NCBI RefSeq assembly: GCF_010731895.1
Contig: NZ_AP022596.1
Span: forward strand, 186,001 to 250,000
DNA: 64,000 bases
Direction: 5' to 3'
Source of the DNA: Mycolicibacterium helvum
Lineage (GTDB): Bacteria; Actinomycetota; Actinomycetes; Mycobacteriales; Mycobacteriaceae
The notes beneath the pieces were generated by a model. The model was not told where the DNA came from. It searched no databases and was given only the letters and a program-made list of their open reading frames with translations. Position 1 is the stretch's first letter, and every line of letters starts with the position of its first letter. Positions 17,617 to 28,092 of the stretch are shown here, one piece after another. A program made the translations under genes and the position numbers.

Positions 17617-18207
17617 GTGCGACGTCGATGGAAGGCCGCCTGCGGCGCCCTGATCCTGGTTGTCGCCGCCGTGTTCGGCGAGTTCGTTCCCGCTGTGGCT
17701 CAAGCCGACCCGGCACCGGTACCCGCACCCGCCGCCAAGGACTTCTCCAAGCCGGCGATCGTGGTGCTGGGATATGGCCTGCAGCCGGACGGCTCGATGC
17801 GGATGATCCTGCGCCGCCGCGTGCTGACCGGACTGGCCGTCGCCCAGATGTACCCGCAATCCCCGATCATCGTCACCGGCGGCAATCCGCAGAACGGTGT
17901 GACGGAAGCCGCGCAGATGCGCCGCATGCTGTTGCTGCTCGGCTTCCCGGACAGCCGGATCATCGTCGAGGACAAGGCCAACAGCACGGTGCAGAACGCC
18001 CGGTTCTCGGTGCCACTGGCCAAGCAGGCCGGTACCTCGGGCATCATCCTGGTGACTTCGTCGACGCATCAGGACCGCGCCGACGGCGATTTCGTCGACG
18101 CCGGCGCCAACCTGCTGGCCACCGTGAGCTACCCGGACGGGAGCCCGACGCTCAACATCACCCAGTTCGCGCACGACGTACTCAGCCCGCTCACCAACTT
18201 CGGCTGA
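17617..18207 (+). CDS. DUF218/YdcF-like exported protein
   Basis: 196 residues. Residues 1-30 form a signal peptide: basic MRRRWK, a hydrophobic core, then a likely cleavage after AVAQA. The mature part is a DUF218 (YdcF/SanA-like) domain: AIVVLGYGLQPDG, then IIVTGGNPQNG, VEDKANSTVQNARFS and VTSSTHQDRA, the conserved polar segments of the family. Biochemical function is not established; roles in envelope biology are suggested for relatives. The GTG at 17617 sits directly behind GGAGGA. It is followed 18 bases later by the sirtuin gene, so the two may be co-transcribed. Confidence 0.82.
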   Translation: MRRRWKAACGALILVVAAVFGEFVPAVAQADPAPVPAPAAKDFSKPAIVVLGYGLQPDGSMRMILRRRVLTGLAVAQMYPQSPIIVTGGNPQNGVTEAAQMRRMLLLLGFPDSRIIVEDKANSTVQNARFSVPLAKQAGTSGIILVTSSTHQDRADGDFVDAGANLLATVSYPDGSPTLNITQFAHDVLSPLTNFG

Positions 18208-18225
18208 GCACATACCCTGGAGAGC

Positions 18226-19062
18226 GTGGAAAGCCCCGAACTCGTCGCGCTGTTGACGGGGCGTCGCGTCGCCGTGCTGACCGGGGCCGGGATCTCCACC
18301 GACTCGGGCATTCCCGACTATCGCGGCCCGGACTCGCCACCGGCGAACCCGATGACGATCCGCCAGTTCACCTCAAGCCGCGCGTTCCGTCAGCGCTACT
18401 GGGCGCGTAACCACCTGGGCTGGCGACATATGGCTCAGACCCTGCCCAATGCTGGGCATCGCGCGCTGGCGCACCTGGAGCGAGCGGGTGTGGTGAACGG
18501 CATCATCACCCAGAACGTGGACCTGCTGCACACCAAGGCCGGCAGCCGAAACGTCATCAACCTGCACGGCACCTACGCCCAGGTGGTGTGCCTGGACTGC
18601 GGGCACACGATGTCGCGCGCCGCGCTGGCCGACGAACTCGAGCTGGCCAATCCGGGATTCGCCGAGCGCGCCGAACGACTCGGCGGCATCGCCGTCGCTC
18701 CCGATGCGGACGCCGTCGTCACCGACACCGAATCGTTTCGATTCATCGACTGTCCGTCGTGCGCCGGCATGCTCAAACCCGATATCGTCTACTTCGGCGA
18801 GAACGTGGGCAAAGAGATTGTTGCGCAAGCCTATTCGCTGGTCGAAGAATCAGATGCCCTGCTGGTCGCCGGAAGCTCGCTGACGGTGTTCTCCGGGTAC
18901 CGGTTCGTCCGGCAGGCCGCCGCGCTGGGCATACCGGTCGCGATCGTGAACCGCGGCGCCACCCGAGGCGACGACCTCGCGACGGTCAAGGTGGACAGCG
19001 GTTGTTCGCCGATGCTGGCGCTGCTCGCCGACGAACTGTCTGGGCTGACCTCAGCGAGCTAG
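18226..19062 (+). CDS. NAD-dependent protein deacylase, Sir2 family
   Basis: 278 residues. The NAD-binding motifs are [15 protein letters not shown] at about 20-34 and ITQNVDLLH at about 91-99, with the catalytic histidine in NLHGTYAQ. Two CxxC pairs, CLDC and CPSC, form the structural zinc site. The arrangement resembles class II (SIRT4-like) sirtuins, which remove acyl groups from lysine and consume NAD+. The GTG start follows GGAGAGC. The stop codon TAG shares three bases with the stop of proB on the other strand (CTAG at 19059-19062), so the two genes converge with no spacer. Confidence 0.93.
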   Translation: MESPELVALLTGRRVAVLTGAGISTDSGIPDYRGPDSPPANPMTIRQFTSSRAFRQRYWARNHLGWRHMAQTLPNAGHRALAHLERAGVVNGIITQNVDLLHTKAGSRNVINLHGTYAQVVCLDCGHTMSRAALADELELANPGFAERAERLGGIAVAPDADAVVTDTESFRFIDCPSCAGMLKPDIVYFGENVGKEIVAQAYSLVEESDALLVAGSSLTVFSGYRFVRQAAALGIPVAIVNRGATRGDDLATVKVDSGCSPMLALLADELSGLTSAS

Positions 19063-20171
19063 ACCGCTACCAGATCGTCGGCGTGCACGGCAGGCCGGCG
19101 CATGTCGGCCGGCAGGTCCGAGGTCGACCGGCCGATCATCGTCGTCAGTTCGGCCGCGTCGTAGGCCACCACCCCGCGGGCCACCATTTCCCCGTCCAGG
19201 TCGCGCAGCTCGACGACGTCACCGCCGAAGAAGCGGCCCGCCACCTCGGTGATGCCCGCCGCCAGCAGTGAGCGCCGCTGCTTGACCACCGCGCGCACCG
19301 CGCCGGCATCCAGCGTCAGGGCACCGGCTGATTCCGCGGCATAGCGAACCCAGAACCGCCGTGCCGACATCCGGTCGGGCCGCGGGGCGAATACCGTACC
19401 CACCGACGCATCGGTCAGCGCGGCAGCGGCGTCGGCCGCGGCAGCCAGCAACACCGGAACCCCGGCGTCGGCGGCCAGCAGCGCCGAGGACAGCTTGGAC
19501 CGCATCCCACCGGTGCCCAGCCGGCTGCCCTGACCGGCCACCACGCCGTCGAGGTCGTCCGGCCCGGCCACCTCCGGGATGAACCGCGCTGGATCGCTAT
19601 CGGACGACTTGCGGGGATCGCCGTCGTAGAGCCCGTCGATGTCCGACAGCAGGATCAGCGCATCCGCACCCACCAGGTGGGCCACCAGCGCCGAGAGCCG
19701 GTCGTTGTCGCCGAAGCGAATCTCATTGGTGGCCACGGTGTCGTTCTCGTTGACGATCGCCACCGCGTGCAAGGCCCGCAGCCGGCTGAGCGTGCGCTGG
19801 GCGTTGGTGTGCTGCACGCGCATCGAAATGTCGTGTGCGGTCAGCAGCACCTGCCCGACCGTGCGGTCGTAGCGGGCGAAGGCCGCACTCCAGGCATTGA
19901 CCAGCGCCACCTGCCCGACACTGGCCGCGGCCTGTTTGGTCGCCAGATCGGTCGGGCGCCGATTGAGGCCCAGCGGCTCGATACCGGCCGCGATCGCGCC
20001 TGAGGACACGATGACGACATCGGAACCCGCCTGCATCCGCGCCTCGATCGCATCGACGAGCCGGGCCAGCCGGCCGGCGTCGAATAACCCCGACTTCGTG
20101 GTCAGTGCGGTGGTGCCGATCTTGACGACGACGCTGCGCGCGGTGCGAATGGCGTCGCGGTACTGGCTCAC
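19059..20171 (-). CDS. proB: Glutamate 5-kinase
   Basis: 370 residues. The amino acid kinase domain starts [12 protein letters not shown] and includes [28 protein letters not shown] and GTGGMRSKL; the last 100 or so residues form a PUA domain ([16 protein letters not shown]...[10 protein letters not shown]). The enzyme phosphorylates glutamate with ATP, the first step of proline synthesis, and is normally inhibited by proline. The frame is open to 20354 inside obg territory; the GTG at 20171 ([11 protein letters not shown]) matches the family start. It is the last gene of the rplU-rpmA-obg-proB group, 61 bases after obg. Confidence 0.95.
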   Translation of the reverse strand: MSQYRDAIRTARSVVVKIGTTALTTKSGLFDAGRLARLVDAIEARMQAGSDVVIVSSGAIAAGIEPLGLNRRPTDLATKQAAASVGQVALVNAWSAAFARYDRTVGQVLLTAHDISMRVQHTNAQRTLSRLRALHAVAIVNENDTVATNEIRFGDNDRLSALVAHLVGADALILLSDIDGLYDGDPRKSSDSDPARFIPEVAGPDDLDGVVAGQGSRLGTGGMRSKLSSALLAADAGVPVLLAAAADAAAALTDASVGTVFAPRPDRMSARRFWVRYAAESAGALTLDAGAVRAVVKQRRSLLAAGITEVAGRFFGGDVVELRDLDGEMVARGVVAYDAAELTTMIGRSTSDLPADMRRPAVHADDLVAV

Positions 20172-20232
20172 TGCCCGACCTCGCGGGCTCGGTCGGTGCG
20201 TGCCACCTGTTGGTTCGCTCCGCAAGCGTCGC

Positions 20233-21681
20233 TCACGCGCCGTCCTCGTGCTCGCGACGCTGGCGACGGGCCTCCTTGCGCTCGTCGGCACCGACCCGGT
20301 CGGTTTGTTCCAGCCGGACATCCGTGCCACGACCGGTCGGGACGACGTCGACACCGGCCGGGGTCTGCGGCTCCCAGTCGAAGGTCATATCGCCGATGGT
20401 GACCGCGCAGCCGGGCTTGGCGCCCAGCCGAAGCAAGTGGTCTTCCACCCCGAGCCGGGCCAGCCGGTCACCGAGATAGCCGACGGCTTCGTCGTTGTCG
20501 AAGTTGGTCTGGACGATCCAGCGTTCTGGGCGCACCCCGCGCACGATGAAGCCGCCGGGGTTCGCGCGGTCGGGCTCGACGGTGAAACCAGTGCGGTCGA
20601 CCGGGACCGGCTTGATCACCGGGCGGCGCGGCACCACCTCAGGCTGTGCAGCCTGGTAGGCGGCCACCATGTCCCACAGCGCAAACGTCAGCTCCCGCAA
20701 GCCTTCCCGGGTCACGGTGGACACCTCGAACACCGGCCAGCCACGCGCCTCGACGTCGGCGCGCACGAAATCGGCCAGCTCCCTGGCCTCGGGGACGTCG
20801 ATCTTGTTGAGCACCACCGCCCGCGGGCGGTCGGCCAGGTCACCGAGTGTCGAATCGCCTTGCAGTGTCGGCCGATACGCGGCCAGCTCGGCCTCCAGCG
20901 CATCGATATCGGAGACCGGGTCGCGGCCGGGTTCCAGGGTGGCGCAGTCGACAACGTGGACCAGCAGCGCACACCGCTCGATGTGGCGCAGGAAATCCAG
21001 GCCCAGCCCACGGCCCTGCGAGGCGCCCGGGATCAAACCGGGGACGTCAGCGACGGTGAAGGTGTGATCCCCCGCCGACACGACGCCGAGATTGGGCACC
21101 AGCGTGGTGAACGGGTAGTCGGCGATCTTGGGCTTGGCCGCCGAGATCGTCGACACCAGTGAGGATTTACCAGCGGACGGAAAGCCGATCAGCCCGACGT
21201 CAGCGACGGTCTTGAGCTCCAGGGTGAGCTCGCGCTCCTCGCCCTTCTCGCCGAGCAGCGCGAAACCCGGGGCCTTGCGGGCCCGGGATGCCAGCGCGGC
21301 GTTGCCCAGCCCACCGCGGCCGCCCTCAGCGGCCACGAAACGGGTGCCCGCACCGACCAGATCGGCCAGGAGCCGGCCATCGGCGTCGACCACGACGGTA
21401 CCGTCGGGAACCTTGACCTCGAGATCGGAGCCGTTGGCCCCTTCGCGGTTATTGCCCATCCCCTGCGTGCCGGATGGCGCAGCGACATGCGGATGGAAGT
21501 GGAAGTCCAGCAGGGTGTGCACCTGCGGATCAACGATGAGTACGACGCTGCCGCCGCTGCCACCGTTACCGCCGTCGGGCCCGCCGAGTGGCTTGAACTT
21601 CTCCCGGTGTACCGAGGCACAGCCATTCCCACCGTTACCAGCACGGGCATGAATGACGACGCGGTCGACGAAACGGGGCAT
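20233..21681 (-). CDS. obg: GTPase Obg (CgtA)
   Basis: 482 residues in three parts: an Obg fold rich in glycine ([10 protein letters not shown] near residue 40), the GTPase domain with G1 [10 protein letters not shown]3 [10 protein letters not shown] and G4 NKID, and a C-terminal OCT domain ending in a charged tail. Obg is an essential large-subunit assembly and stress GTPase that binds the 50S particle. The place downstream of rplU and rpmA is the standard bacterial order. The spacer before it, 86 bases, holds a two-stem hairpin. Confidence 0.97.
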   Translation of the reverse strand: MPRFVDRVVIHARAGNGGNGCASVHREKFKPLGGPDGGNGGSGGSVVLIVDPQVHTLLDFHFHPHVAAPSGTQGMGNNREGANGSDLEVKVPDGTVVVDADGRLLADLVGAGTRFVAAEGGRGGLGNAALASRARKAPGFALLGEKGEERELTLELKTVADVGLIGFPSAGKSSLVSTISAAKPKIADYPFTTLVPNLGVVSAGDHTFTVADVPGLIPGASQGRGLGLDFLRHIERCALLVHVVDCATLEPGRDPVSDIDALEAELAAYRPTLQGDSTLGDLADRPRAVVLNKIDVPEARELADFVRADVEARGWPVFEVSTVTREGLRELTFALWDMVAAYQAAQPEVVPRRPVIKPVPVDRTGFTVEPDRANPGGFIVRGVRPERWIVQTNFDNDEAVGYLGDRLARLGVEDHLLRLGAKPGCAVTIGDMTFDWEPQTPAGVDVVPTGRGTDVRLEQTDRVGADERKEARRQRREHEDGA

Positions 21682-21703
21682 CGGAGAGTCCTTTCAACCG
21701 CTA

Positions 21704-21755
21704 AGTGTGAACGTGATGCGAGATATCGGCCTCAACCTCGCAGTGGTTTCACACT
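21704..21755 (-). other. Two-stem hairpin in the rpmA-obg spacer
   Basis: The spacer folds into an outer 8-bp stem (AGTGTGAA at 21704-21711 with TTCACACT at 21748-21755) and an inner 6-bp stem (21717-21722 with 21737-21742), separated by a symmetric 5/5 internal loop and closed by a 14-base loop. It has no run of U. It could be a processing or attenuation element between the ribosomal protein genes and obg. The pairing is read from sequence; function is unknown. Confidence 0.4.
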
Positions 21756-21767
21756 CGCGATGCAGAC

Positions 21768-22031
21768 CTACTCCGGTCGCGCGACGCGAACGATGTTGAC
21801 CGTCCTGCGTCCGCGCTTCTCGCCGAACTCGACGGCGCCGGGTGCGGTGGCGAACAGGGTGTCATCGCCACCACGACCGACGTTCACGCCGGGGTGGAAG
21901 TGCGTGCCGCGCTGGCGGACGAGGATCTCGCCGGCCTTGACGATCTGGCCGCCGAACCGCTTGACGCCGAGACGCTGTGCGTTGGAATCGCGACCGTTGC
22001 GTGAGCTGGAAGCGCCCTTCTTATGTGCCAT
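21768..22031 (-). CDS. rpmA: 50S ribosomal protein L27
   Basis: 87 residues beginning [24 protein letters not shown], with the family signature [10 protein letters not shown], a complete bacterial L27. L27 reaches the peptidyl-transferase centre with its basic N terminus. No N-terminal extension needing cleavage, as in Firmicutes, is present. It follows rplU by 18 bases and is co-transcribed with it. Confidence 0.98.
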   Translation of the reverse strand: MAHKKGASSSRNGRDSNAQRLGVKRFGGQIVKAGEILVRQRGTHFHPGVNVGRGGDDTLFATAPGAVEFGEKRGRRTVNIVRVARPE

Positions 22032-22049
22032 GTCAGTTCGCTCCCTCGA

Positions 22050-22361
22050 CTACTTGATTCCGGTGACCTTGAGCACCGTCAACGGCTGACGGTGGCCCTG
22101 CCGCTTGTGGTAGCCGGTCTTGTTCTTGAACTTGTGGATGCGGATCTTGGGGCCCTTGGTGTGCTCGAGCACCTCACCGGTGACGGCAACCTTCTCCAGC
22201 GCCTTCGCGTCGGAGGTGACCTTGGCGCCGTCGACCACCAGGGCGACGGGCAGGGATACCGAACCGCCGGCCTCGACCTCGAGCTTCTCGACCTTGACTA
22301 TGTCTCCAACGGCGACCTTGTACTGCTTGCCGCCGGTCTTGACGATTGCGTACGTCGCCAT
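22050..22361 (-). CDS. rplU: 50S ribosomal protein L21
   Basis: 103 residues starting [16 protein letters not shown] and ending with the typical [19 protein letters not shown] region, complete L21. The frame is open to 22472, but the ATG at 22361 is the conserved start, with a GAGG-containing site upstream. It heads the rplU-rpmA-obg-proB group. About 157 bases separate it from the rne stop upstream and must hold its promoter and leader. Confidence 0.98.
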   Translation of the reverse strand: MATYAIVKTGGKQYKVAVGDIVKVEKLEVEAGGSVSLPVALVVDGAKVTSDAKALEKVAVTGEVLEHTKGPKIRIHKFKNKTGYHKRQGHRQPLTVLKVTGIK

Positions 22362-22518
22362 CGTTTCCTCTGCCTTGCTCTGCGGGCGCGCGCTAACCGA
22401 GGCTGCGTGCGCGGGTCTTGGGGGTGCGGGATCTTGAGCCCGCTGCCACCGGCGTCGGACGCCTGGCGACAACTGTTCAAGGTTACGTGACCAGCACCGG
22501 GAGGGTCAAACCGCCACT

Positions 22519-25461
22519 CTAGGAAGCTGGCGGTCCAGCCGGACGTGCTGCCGCCCGGCGCCGCTGCCGGCCGGCCGACACCACCGGTGCCTGGGTCACG
22601 ACGGGCTGGTCGACGTCATATTCGTCCTCATCCTCGTCGTCATCCTCGTCGTCATCGTCATCGTCGACGACGTCCAAGTTGTCCTCGTCGAGGTCCTCGT
22701 CGTCTTCGTCCAGGTCGACGTCGATATCGTCGTCGTCGTCCTCGTCGTCCTCGTCCAGGTCGTCGTCGGCTTCGTCAAGGTCTTCGGTGGACTCGTCCTC
22801 GTCCTCGTCCTCGTCGGAGTCGACTTCGTCCTCGGTATCCAGGGCGGACTCGGCGTCGGCGACCCGCTCGACGGTATCGACGTCTTCTTCGGAGATCGTC
22901 TCCCGCTCGAGCTCGTCGGCCAGCTCTTCCTCGGCCTCGTCGTCCTCGTGCTTGCCGTTGGCAGCAGCCATCGCCTTGAACATCGGGTGCTCACTGGAGT
23001 GCTGGGGCACCTTCGCCACGGCCGCGACCTCTTCGGGGCGGCCCCGCTTGCCCCGCTTGCCCCGCCGCCCACCGCTGGTGCTGGCAGCGCCCGACTCAGA
23101 CTTACGTCCGGCGGCCTGCGCGGTGTCGACCGGATCGGCGTGCAACACGATGCCCCGACCGCTGCAGTGTGTGCAGGTGGTCGAGAACGCCTCCACCAGC
23201 CCGGTGCCCAGTCGCTTACGGGTCAGCTGGACCAGTCCGAGCGAGGTCACCTCCGACACCTGATGACGGGTGCGGTCGCGGCCCAGCGCCTCGGTCAGCC
23301 GCCGCAGCACCAGGTCGCGGTTGGACTCCAGCACCATGTCGATGAAATCGATCACCACGATGCCGCCGATATCGCGCAGTCGCAGCTGACGCACGATCTC
23401 CTCGGCGGCCTCGAGGTTGTTCTTGGTGACGGTCTGCTCGAGGTTGCCGCCGGCACCGGTGAACTTTCCGGTGTTGACGTCGACGACCGTCATGGCCTCG
23501 GTACGGTCGATCACCAGGGTGCCACCCGAGGGCAGCCACACTTTGCGATCCAGCGCCTTGGCCAGCTGCTCGTCGATGCGATGTACCGCGAACACGTCCG
23601 GCCCACCAGGGCCGCCCGGCGAGTCGTACTTCGTCAGCTTCGAAATAAGGTCGGGCGCAACGGAATTGACGTAGTCATGGATCGTCTCCCAGGCGCTGTC
23701 GCCGGAGACGATCAGGCCGGAGAAGTCTTCGTTGAACAGGTCGCGGATCACTTTGACCAGCACGTCGGGCTCTTCGTAGAGCGCGACAGCGGCGCCGGCG
23801 GCCTTGGCTTTGGTCGTAGCGGCCTGCTCGGCGATCGTGGTCCAGCGTTCCTGCAGCCGGGTGACGTCGCCGCGGATGTCTTCTTCCTTCACGCCTTCCG
23901 AGGCGGTCCGGATGATCACACCGGCATCGTCGGGCACCACGTCGCGCAGGATCTCCTTGAGCCGCTGACGCTCGGTGTCAGGCAGCTTGCGGCTGATGCC
24001 GGTCGACGACGCACCCGGCACGTAGACCAGGTAGCGCCCGGCCAGCGACACCTGGGTGGTCAGTCGCGCACCCTTGTGGCCGACGGGGTCCTTGCTGACC
24101 TGAACGAGGACGTAATCACCAGGCTTGAGGGCCTGCTCGATCTTGCGCTGCGCACCACCTAGGCCGGCGGCTTCCCAGTTCACCTCACCGGCGTAGAGCA
24201 CACCGTTGCGACCACGGCCGATATCGACGAACGCGGCCTCCATCGACGGCAGCACGTTCTGCACGATGCCGAGGTAGATGTTGCCGACCAGCGACGCCGA
24301 CGCGGCCGATGTCACGAAGTGCTCGACGACGACCCCGTCTTCCATGACGGCGATCTGGGTGTACCGGGCACCCTCGTGCGGGGGTTCGGTGCGGATCTTG
24401 TCGCGCACCACCATGACACGTTCGACGGCTTCGCGGCGGGCCAGGAATTCGGCCTCGGACAGGATCGGCGGGCGCCGGCGGCCGGCGTCACGGCCGTCGC
24501 GGCGGCGCTGACGCTTGGCCTCCAGCCGGGTGGAGCCGCTGATGCCCTGGATGGCGTCGGGGTCGCGGTCCTTTTCTTTGCGCGGAGCGCGCTCGTGGAC
24601 CACGGTGTTCGGCGGGTCATCCGACGACCCGCCCTCGGCGTCATCGCCACCGTTGGACTTGCGACGCCGCCGCCTGCGGCGCCGCCGGGTCGCGGCCTCA
24701 CCGCTGCCCGACTCGTCGTCACCCTCGTCGTCGCCCTCGGACTCCTCGCCGGCCTCGGCGTTCTCGTCGGCGCCTTCGGGCCGCTCGGAATCGTCGCGGT
24801 CCTCGCCGTCCGGACCGCCCTGCTCACCACGGCCACGGCCACGGCCACGGCGGCCACGGCGGCGGCGCCGGTTGGCCGGGCGCTCGGACTGGTCGCCGTC
24901 GGTTTCGGCGGCGGACTCGTCGTCCTCGTCGTCGTCATCCTCGTCGTCGTCCTCGTCATCACGGGCGACGGGGCGTTCGGCCTCGACCGGCTGGGGGGCG
25001 ACGAATAACGGCATGTATGCCGCCTGCTCGACCGGGGCGGTCTCCAGGATCAGCCGCGACTCGGGCTCCTCGAAAGCTGCGGCAGCCTCGGGGGCCTCGG
25101 AGGCCTCGGCAATCCCGGCGGCTTCTACAGCCTCGGTGTCGACCTCGAGCACCTCGTTGACCTCAAGTGCCAGGGCCTCCTGCGCCGCGGGCTCCGCGGC
25201 GCTGCCCTCGTCGCCGGCCGCCAGCACATCGCGGACCCGCACCGCATCGGTGCGATCCACGCTGGAGTGCGGACTCCGCGTGCGGCCGTCGAGCTCGCGC
25301 AAGGCGTCGAGCACGCGTCGGCTGGTGGTGCCAAGCACCCGTGCCAGCGAATGCACCCTCAGGCGCTCAGGCAGGTCGTGACCCGCGGCGACTGCCGGGG
25401 GTCCCCACTCCGTCTGGGGTTCGTTTTCGGGTAGTTCCTGAAAGAGGTCATCGTCGGCCAC
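22519..25461 (-). CDS. rne: Ribonuclease E/G
   Basis: 980 residues with the actinobacterial layout: a long disordered N-terminal part (residues about 90-330) with acidic runs and an arginine/glycine-rich block, a central catalytic core, and a very acidic C-terminal tail (about 820-980). The core has the S1 RNA-binding region, VVDVNTGKFTG and VVIDFIDMV with the metal-binding aspartates of the DNase-I-like subdomain, and the zinc-link CTHCSGRG. The enzyme starts mRNA decay and matures rRNA; in mycobacteria the flanking arms bind partners such as RNase J and PNPase. The tail repeats are encoded by near-repetitive GTCCTCGTC-like DNA at 22620-22840. Confidence 0.96.
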   Translation of the reverse strand: MADDDLFQELPENEPQTEWGPPAVAAGHDLPERLRVHSLARVLGTTSRRVLDALRELDGRTRSPHSSVDRTDAVRVRDVLAAGDEGSAAEPAAQEALALEVNEVLEVDTEAVEAAGIAEASEAPEAAAAFEEPESRLILETAPVEQAAYMPLFVAPQPVEAERPVARDDEDDDEDDDDEDDESAAETDGDQSERPANRRRRRGRRGRGRGRGEQGGPDGEDRDDSERPEGADENAEAGEESEGDDEGDDESGSGEAATRRRRRRRRRKSNGGDDAEGGSSDDPPNTVVHERAPRKEKDRDPDAIQGISGSTRLEAKRQRRRDGRDAGRRRPPILSEAEFLARREAVERVMVVRDKIRTEPPHEGARYTQIAVMEDGVVVEHFVTSAASASLVGNIYLGIVQNVLPSMEAAFVDIGRGRNGVLYAGEVNWEAAGLGGAQRKIEQALKPGDYVLVQVSKDPVGHKGARLTTQVSLAGRYLVYVPGASSTGISRKLPDTERQRLKEILRDVVPDDAGVIIRTASEGVKEEDIRGDVTRLQERWTTIAEQAATTKAKAAGAAVALYEEPDVLVKVIRDLFNEDFSGLIVSGDSAWETIHDYVNSVAPDLISKLTKYDSPGGPGGPDVFAVHRIDEQLAKALDRKVWLPSGGTLVIDRTEAMTVVDVNTGKFTGAGGNLEQTVTKNNLEAAEEIVRQLRLRDIGGIVVIDFIDMVLESNRDLVLRRLTEALGRDRTRHQVSEVTSLGLVQLTRKRLGTGLVEAFSTTCTHCSGRGIVLHADPVDTAQAAGRKSESGAASTSGGRRGKRGKRGRPEEVAAVAKVPQHSSEHPMFKAMAAANGKHEDDEAEEELADELERETISEEDVDTVERVADAESALDTEDEVDSDEDEDEDESTEDLDEADDDLDEDDEDDDDDIDVDLDEDDEDLDEDNLDVVDDDDDDEDDDEDEDEYDVDQPVVTQAPVVSAGRQRRRAAARPAGPPAS

Positions 25462-25667
25462 GTATTCTCCTCAAGCCCCCGGGCGCGTCACATCGACGCG
25501 GCCACGCGAGGGCTTCCGCTATTTGCCCGGGTTGATTCGCCCGGACTTGTTTATGGTCTCGCTCCGAACTGTTCATGGGGAACGCGCCCGGTGCCTGGCT
25601 GAATGACGGCTGTGACGGTCGGCGCCTCACCAATGGTGCAGTGGTCGCGCACGTCGTAAGTCTTCAT

Positions 25668-25694
25668 CCGGATGCGCCTTGTGGGCACATCCGG
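25668..25694 (-). terminator. Hairpin downstream of ndk
   Basis: Arms CCGGATGCGCC (25668-25678) and GGCACATCCGG (25684-25694) pair over 11 positions with one mismatch, leaving a 5-base loop. It lies about 57 bases past the ndk stop and 207 bases before the rne start in the same direction. No U-tract follows, which is common for mycobacterial terminators. It could alternatively be part of a structured rne leader. The rest of the 25462-25750 spacer shows no gene. Confidence 0.45.
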
Positions 25695-25750
25695 CATCAG
25701 TATCCCACACCACACACCCTGTTCGGACGACAGTGGCGCGGGAAAGCCGC

Positions 25751-26161
25751 TCAGATGCCGGGAAACCAGAGGCCGATCTCGCGCTCGGCGGACTCTGGAG
25801 AGTCCGAGCCGTGCACGAGATTGAACTGCGTTTCCAGGCCGAAATCACCGCGGATCGTGCCCGGTGTGGCCTTCTCCACCGGGTCGGTTCCACCGGCGAG
25901 CTGGCGAAACGCCGCGATCGCACGGGGGCCTTCCAAGATCGCCGCCACCACCGGGGCTGAGGTGATGAATTCCAGCAGCGAGTCGAAGAACGGCTTGCCG
26001 TCGTGCTCGGCGTAGTGCGCACGGGCCAGCTCGTCACTGACCTGCTTGAGCTCCAGGGCAGCGATCGTCAGGCCTTTGCGTTCGATTCGGCTGATGATCT
26101 CGCCGACCACCCGTCGCTCGACGCCGTCGGGCTTGATCAAAACCAGGGTCCGCTCAGTCAC
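25751..26161 (-). CDS. ndk: Nucleoside diphosphate kinase
   Basis: 136 residues starting [17 protein letters not shown]. The active-site histidine is in [16 protein letters not shown], and the [13 protein letters not shown] and [13 protein letters not shown] segments agree with the family. The enzyme balances NTP and dNTP pools by phosphate transfer through this histidine. It follows the DUF4233 gene by about 80 bases in the valS-folC-DUF4233-ndk order known in mycobacteria. Confidence 0.97.
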   Translation of the reverse strand: MTERTLVLIKPDGVERRVVGEIISRIERKGLTIAALELKQVSDELARAHYAEHDGKPFFDSLLEFITSAPVVAAILEGPRAIAAFRQLAGGTDPVEKATPGTIRGDFGLETQFNLVHGSDSPESAEREIGLWFPGI

Positions 26162-26242
26162 GGGCGCCGCTCCTCCTCATCGCTTCGCTCTGCATCGTCA
26201 CCGGCGCAGTCACGGCGCACAGCGTACCCGTCAGCCAAGTGG

Positions 26243-26656
26243 CTACTGCTGGCCGGGCAGTAGGCCGCGGCGCTGCCTGCGCAGGACCTCGACGCGGAGG
26301 TAGGCGATGATCCCCCAGACGATCGCGAATACGAGCCCGACCATCCCGACGGCGGGGTACACGACGAACCCGGCGACCAGGATCAGCTGGACACCCAGAT
26401 TCAGCCAGACCGCCCACGACCGCCCCTGCACGCCGGCCAGCAGCACCAGGAACACCGCAAAGCCGACGAGATAGGCCGTCGACCAGGCGGTGAGCCCACC
26501 GCCGACCATGTTGACGACGGGCAGCGCCAACAGGACCACGATCGCTTCGAGGATGAGCGTGCCGGCCATGACGCCGCGGAAGGACTTCCAGGGATCCGGC
26601 GGTGGAGCCGCCGGGCCGGCGGCATCGGGCTTGGGCACCTCGGGCGTGTCGGTCAT
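26243..26656 (-). CDS. DUF4233 membrane protein
   Basis: 137 residues. After a proline-rich cytosolic start (VPKPDAAGPAAPPPDPWKS), four hydrophobic segments are visible, among them ILEAIVVLLALPVVNMVG and VFLVLLAGVQ, ending in a basic tail. This is the DUF4233 family found between folC and ndk in Actinobacteria (Rv2446c in M. tuberculosis, from memory). Function is unknown. Its start overlaps the folC stop by four bases, so it is translated from the folC message. Confidence 0.87.
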   Translation of the reverse strand: MTDTPEVPKPDAAGPAAPPPDPWKSFRGVMAGTLILEAIVVLLALPVVNMVGGGLTAWSTAYLVGFAVFLVLLAGVQGRSWAVWLNLGVQLILVAGFVVYPAVGMVGLVFAIVWGIIAYLRVEVLRRQRRGLLPGQQ

Positions 26657-28092
26657 TGCGGGTCCTTCCCGAACAGGGTGCGTGCCGCGCCCGCGGTCAC
26701 CACGGATCCGGTGATGACGATTCCGGCCCCGGAGAATCCGTCGGATTCTCCCTGCGAGTCCTCGACCAATGCAGTGGCGACCTCGATCGCGTCGGGCAGC
26801 GTCTCGGCGCGCACCACCCGGTCCGGCCCGAAGATCTCCTCCGCCCGCATCGCCAGAGCATCGACCTCGAGTGCGCGGGGTGAGCCGTTGTGTGTGACGA
26901 CGACCTGGTCGAACGCCGGCTCCAACGCGGTGAGGATGCCGGTGACGTCCTTGTCCCCCATCACCGACAGCACTCCGACGAGGAATCGGAAGTCGAACTC
27001 AGTGCCGAGTGCGTCGGCGAGAGCGGCCGCGCCGGCAGGGTTGTGCGCGGCATCGATGAACACCGTCGGCGCGCTGCGCATCCGCTCGAGCCGGCCGGGG
27101 CTGGCCGCCGCGGCGAATCCGGCTCGTACCGTGTCGATATCCAGCTGCCGGTCGGAGCCGGCGCCGAAAAACGCTTCGACCGCGGCCAGCGCCACGACGG
27201 CGTTGTGGGCCTGATGCTCACCGTGCAGCGGCAGGAAGATGTCGGGGTACACCCCGCCGAGACCTTGCAACTGCAACACCTGCCCACCGACGGCAACCTG
27301 GCGATCCAGCACGGCGAACTCGGAATCCTCGCGGGCCACCGCAGCGTCGGACGCAACCGCCTGGGCCAGAAGCACTTCCATCGCTTCGGGCGCCTGGCGA
27401 CCGATGATCGCGACGGTGTCGATCGGGACCAGATCGCCGCGCGGCGCACCGATGATGCCGGCTTTCTCGGCGGCGATCTCGGCAACGGTGTCGCCAAGGT
27501 ACTCGGTGTGATCGATGCCGATCGGGGTGATCACCGCCACCGGCGCGTCAACGACGTTGGTGGCATCCCAGCGCCCACCCATCCCGACCTCGATGACAGC
27601 GACGTCGATGGGTGCGTCGGCGAAGGCGGCGAACGCCATGGCGGTGAGCACTTCGAACTTGCTCATACGCGGGCCACCGCTGGCTTCTGATTGAGCGTCG
27701 ACCATCTGAACGAACGGTTCGATCTCGCGGTAGACCTCGACGTAGCGCGCCGGGCTGATCGGCTCGTTGTCGATGGCGATGCGCTCGACGGCGGACTGTA
27801 GGTGCGGGCTGGTGGTGCGCCCGGTCCGGCGGCTGAACGCCGTGAGCAGCGCATCGACGATGCGAGCCACCGACGTCTTGCCGTTGGTCCCGGCGATGTG
27901 GATGCACGGATAGCTCAGCTGTGGTGAGCCGAGCACCTCCATCAGCGCCTCGATGCGGGTGGTGCTGGGCTCCAGCTTGGTTTCCGGCCAGCGCTGATCG
28001 AGCAGATGCTCCACCTGCAACAGCGCGGCGATCTCGTCAGGCGTCGGCGGCTGGGTCTCAGATCGCCCGTCCAGCGGCTCCGGCAGGGTCAT
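26653..28092 (-). CDS. folC: Folylpolyglutamate synthase/dihydrofolate synthase
   Basis: 479 residues. The Mur-ligase-type ATP loop is [14 protein letters not shown] at about residues 61-74, with [12 protein letters not shown] and the C-terminal domain [13 protein letters not shown]. It adds glutamate to folates and probably makes dihydrofolate from dihydropteroate. The start overlaps the valS stop by four bases and its stop overlaps the DUF4233 start, so the three genes form a tight operon. Confidence 0.95.
   Translation of the reverse strand: MTLPEPLDGRSETQPPTPDEIAALLQVEHLLDQRWPETKLEPSTTRIEALMEVLGSPQLSYPCIHIAGTNGKTSVARIVDALLTAFSRRTGRTTSPHLQSAVERIAIDNEPISPARYVEVYREIEPFVQMVDAQSEASGGPRMSKFEVLTAMAFAAFADAPIDVAVIEVGMGGRWDATNVVDAPVAVITPIGIDHTEYLGDTVAEIAAEKAGIIGAPRGDLVPIDTVAIIGRQAPEAMEVLLAQAVASDAAVAREDSEFAVLDRQVAVGGQVLQLQGLGGVYPDIFLPLHGEHQAHNAVVALAAVEAFFGAGSDRQLDIDTVRAGFAAAASPGRLERMRSAPTVFIDAAHNPAGAAALADALGTEFDFRFLVGVLSVMGDKDVTGILTALEPAFDQVVVTHNGSPRALEVDALAMRAEEIFGPDRVVRAETLPDAIEVATALVEDSQGESDGFSGAGIVITGSVVTAGAARTLFGKDPQ

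Noticed and set aside
22519..25461. Large open frames opposite rne
   Set aside because: They come from low-complexity coding DNA with strong codon bias and encode serine- or arginine-rich strings with no family features.
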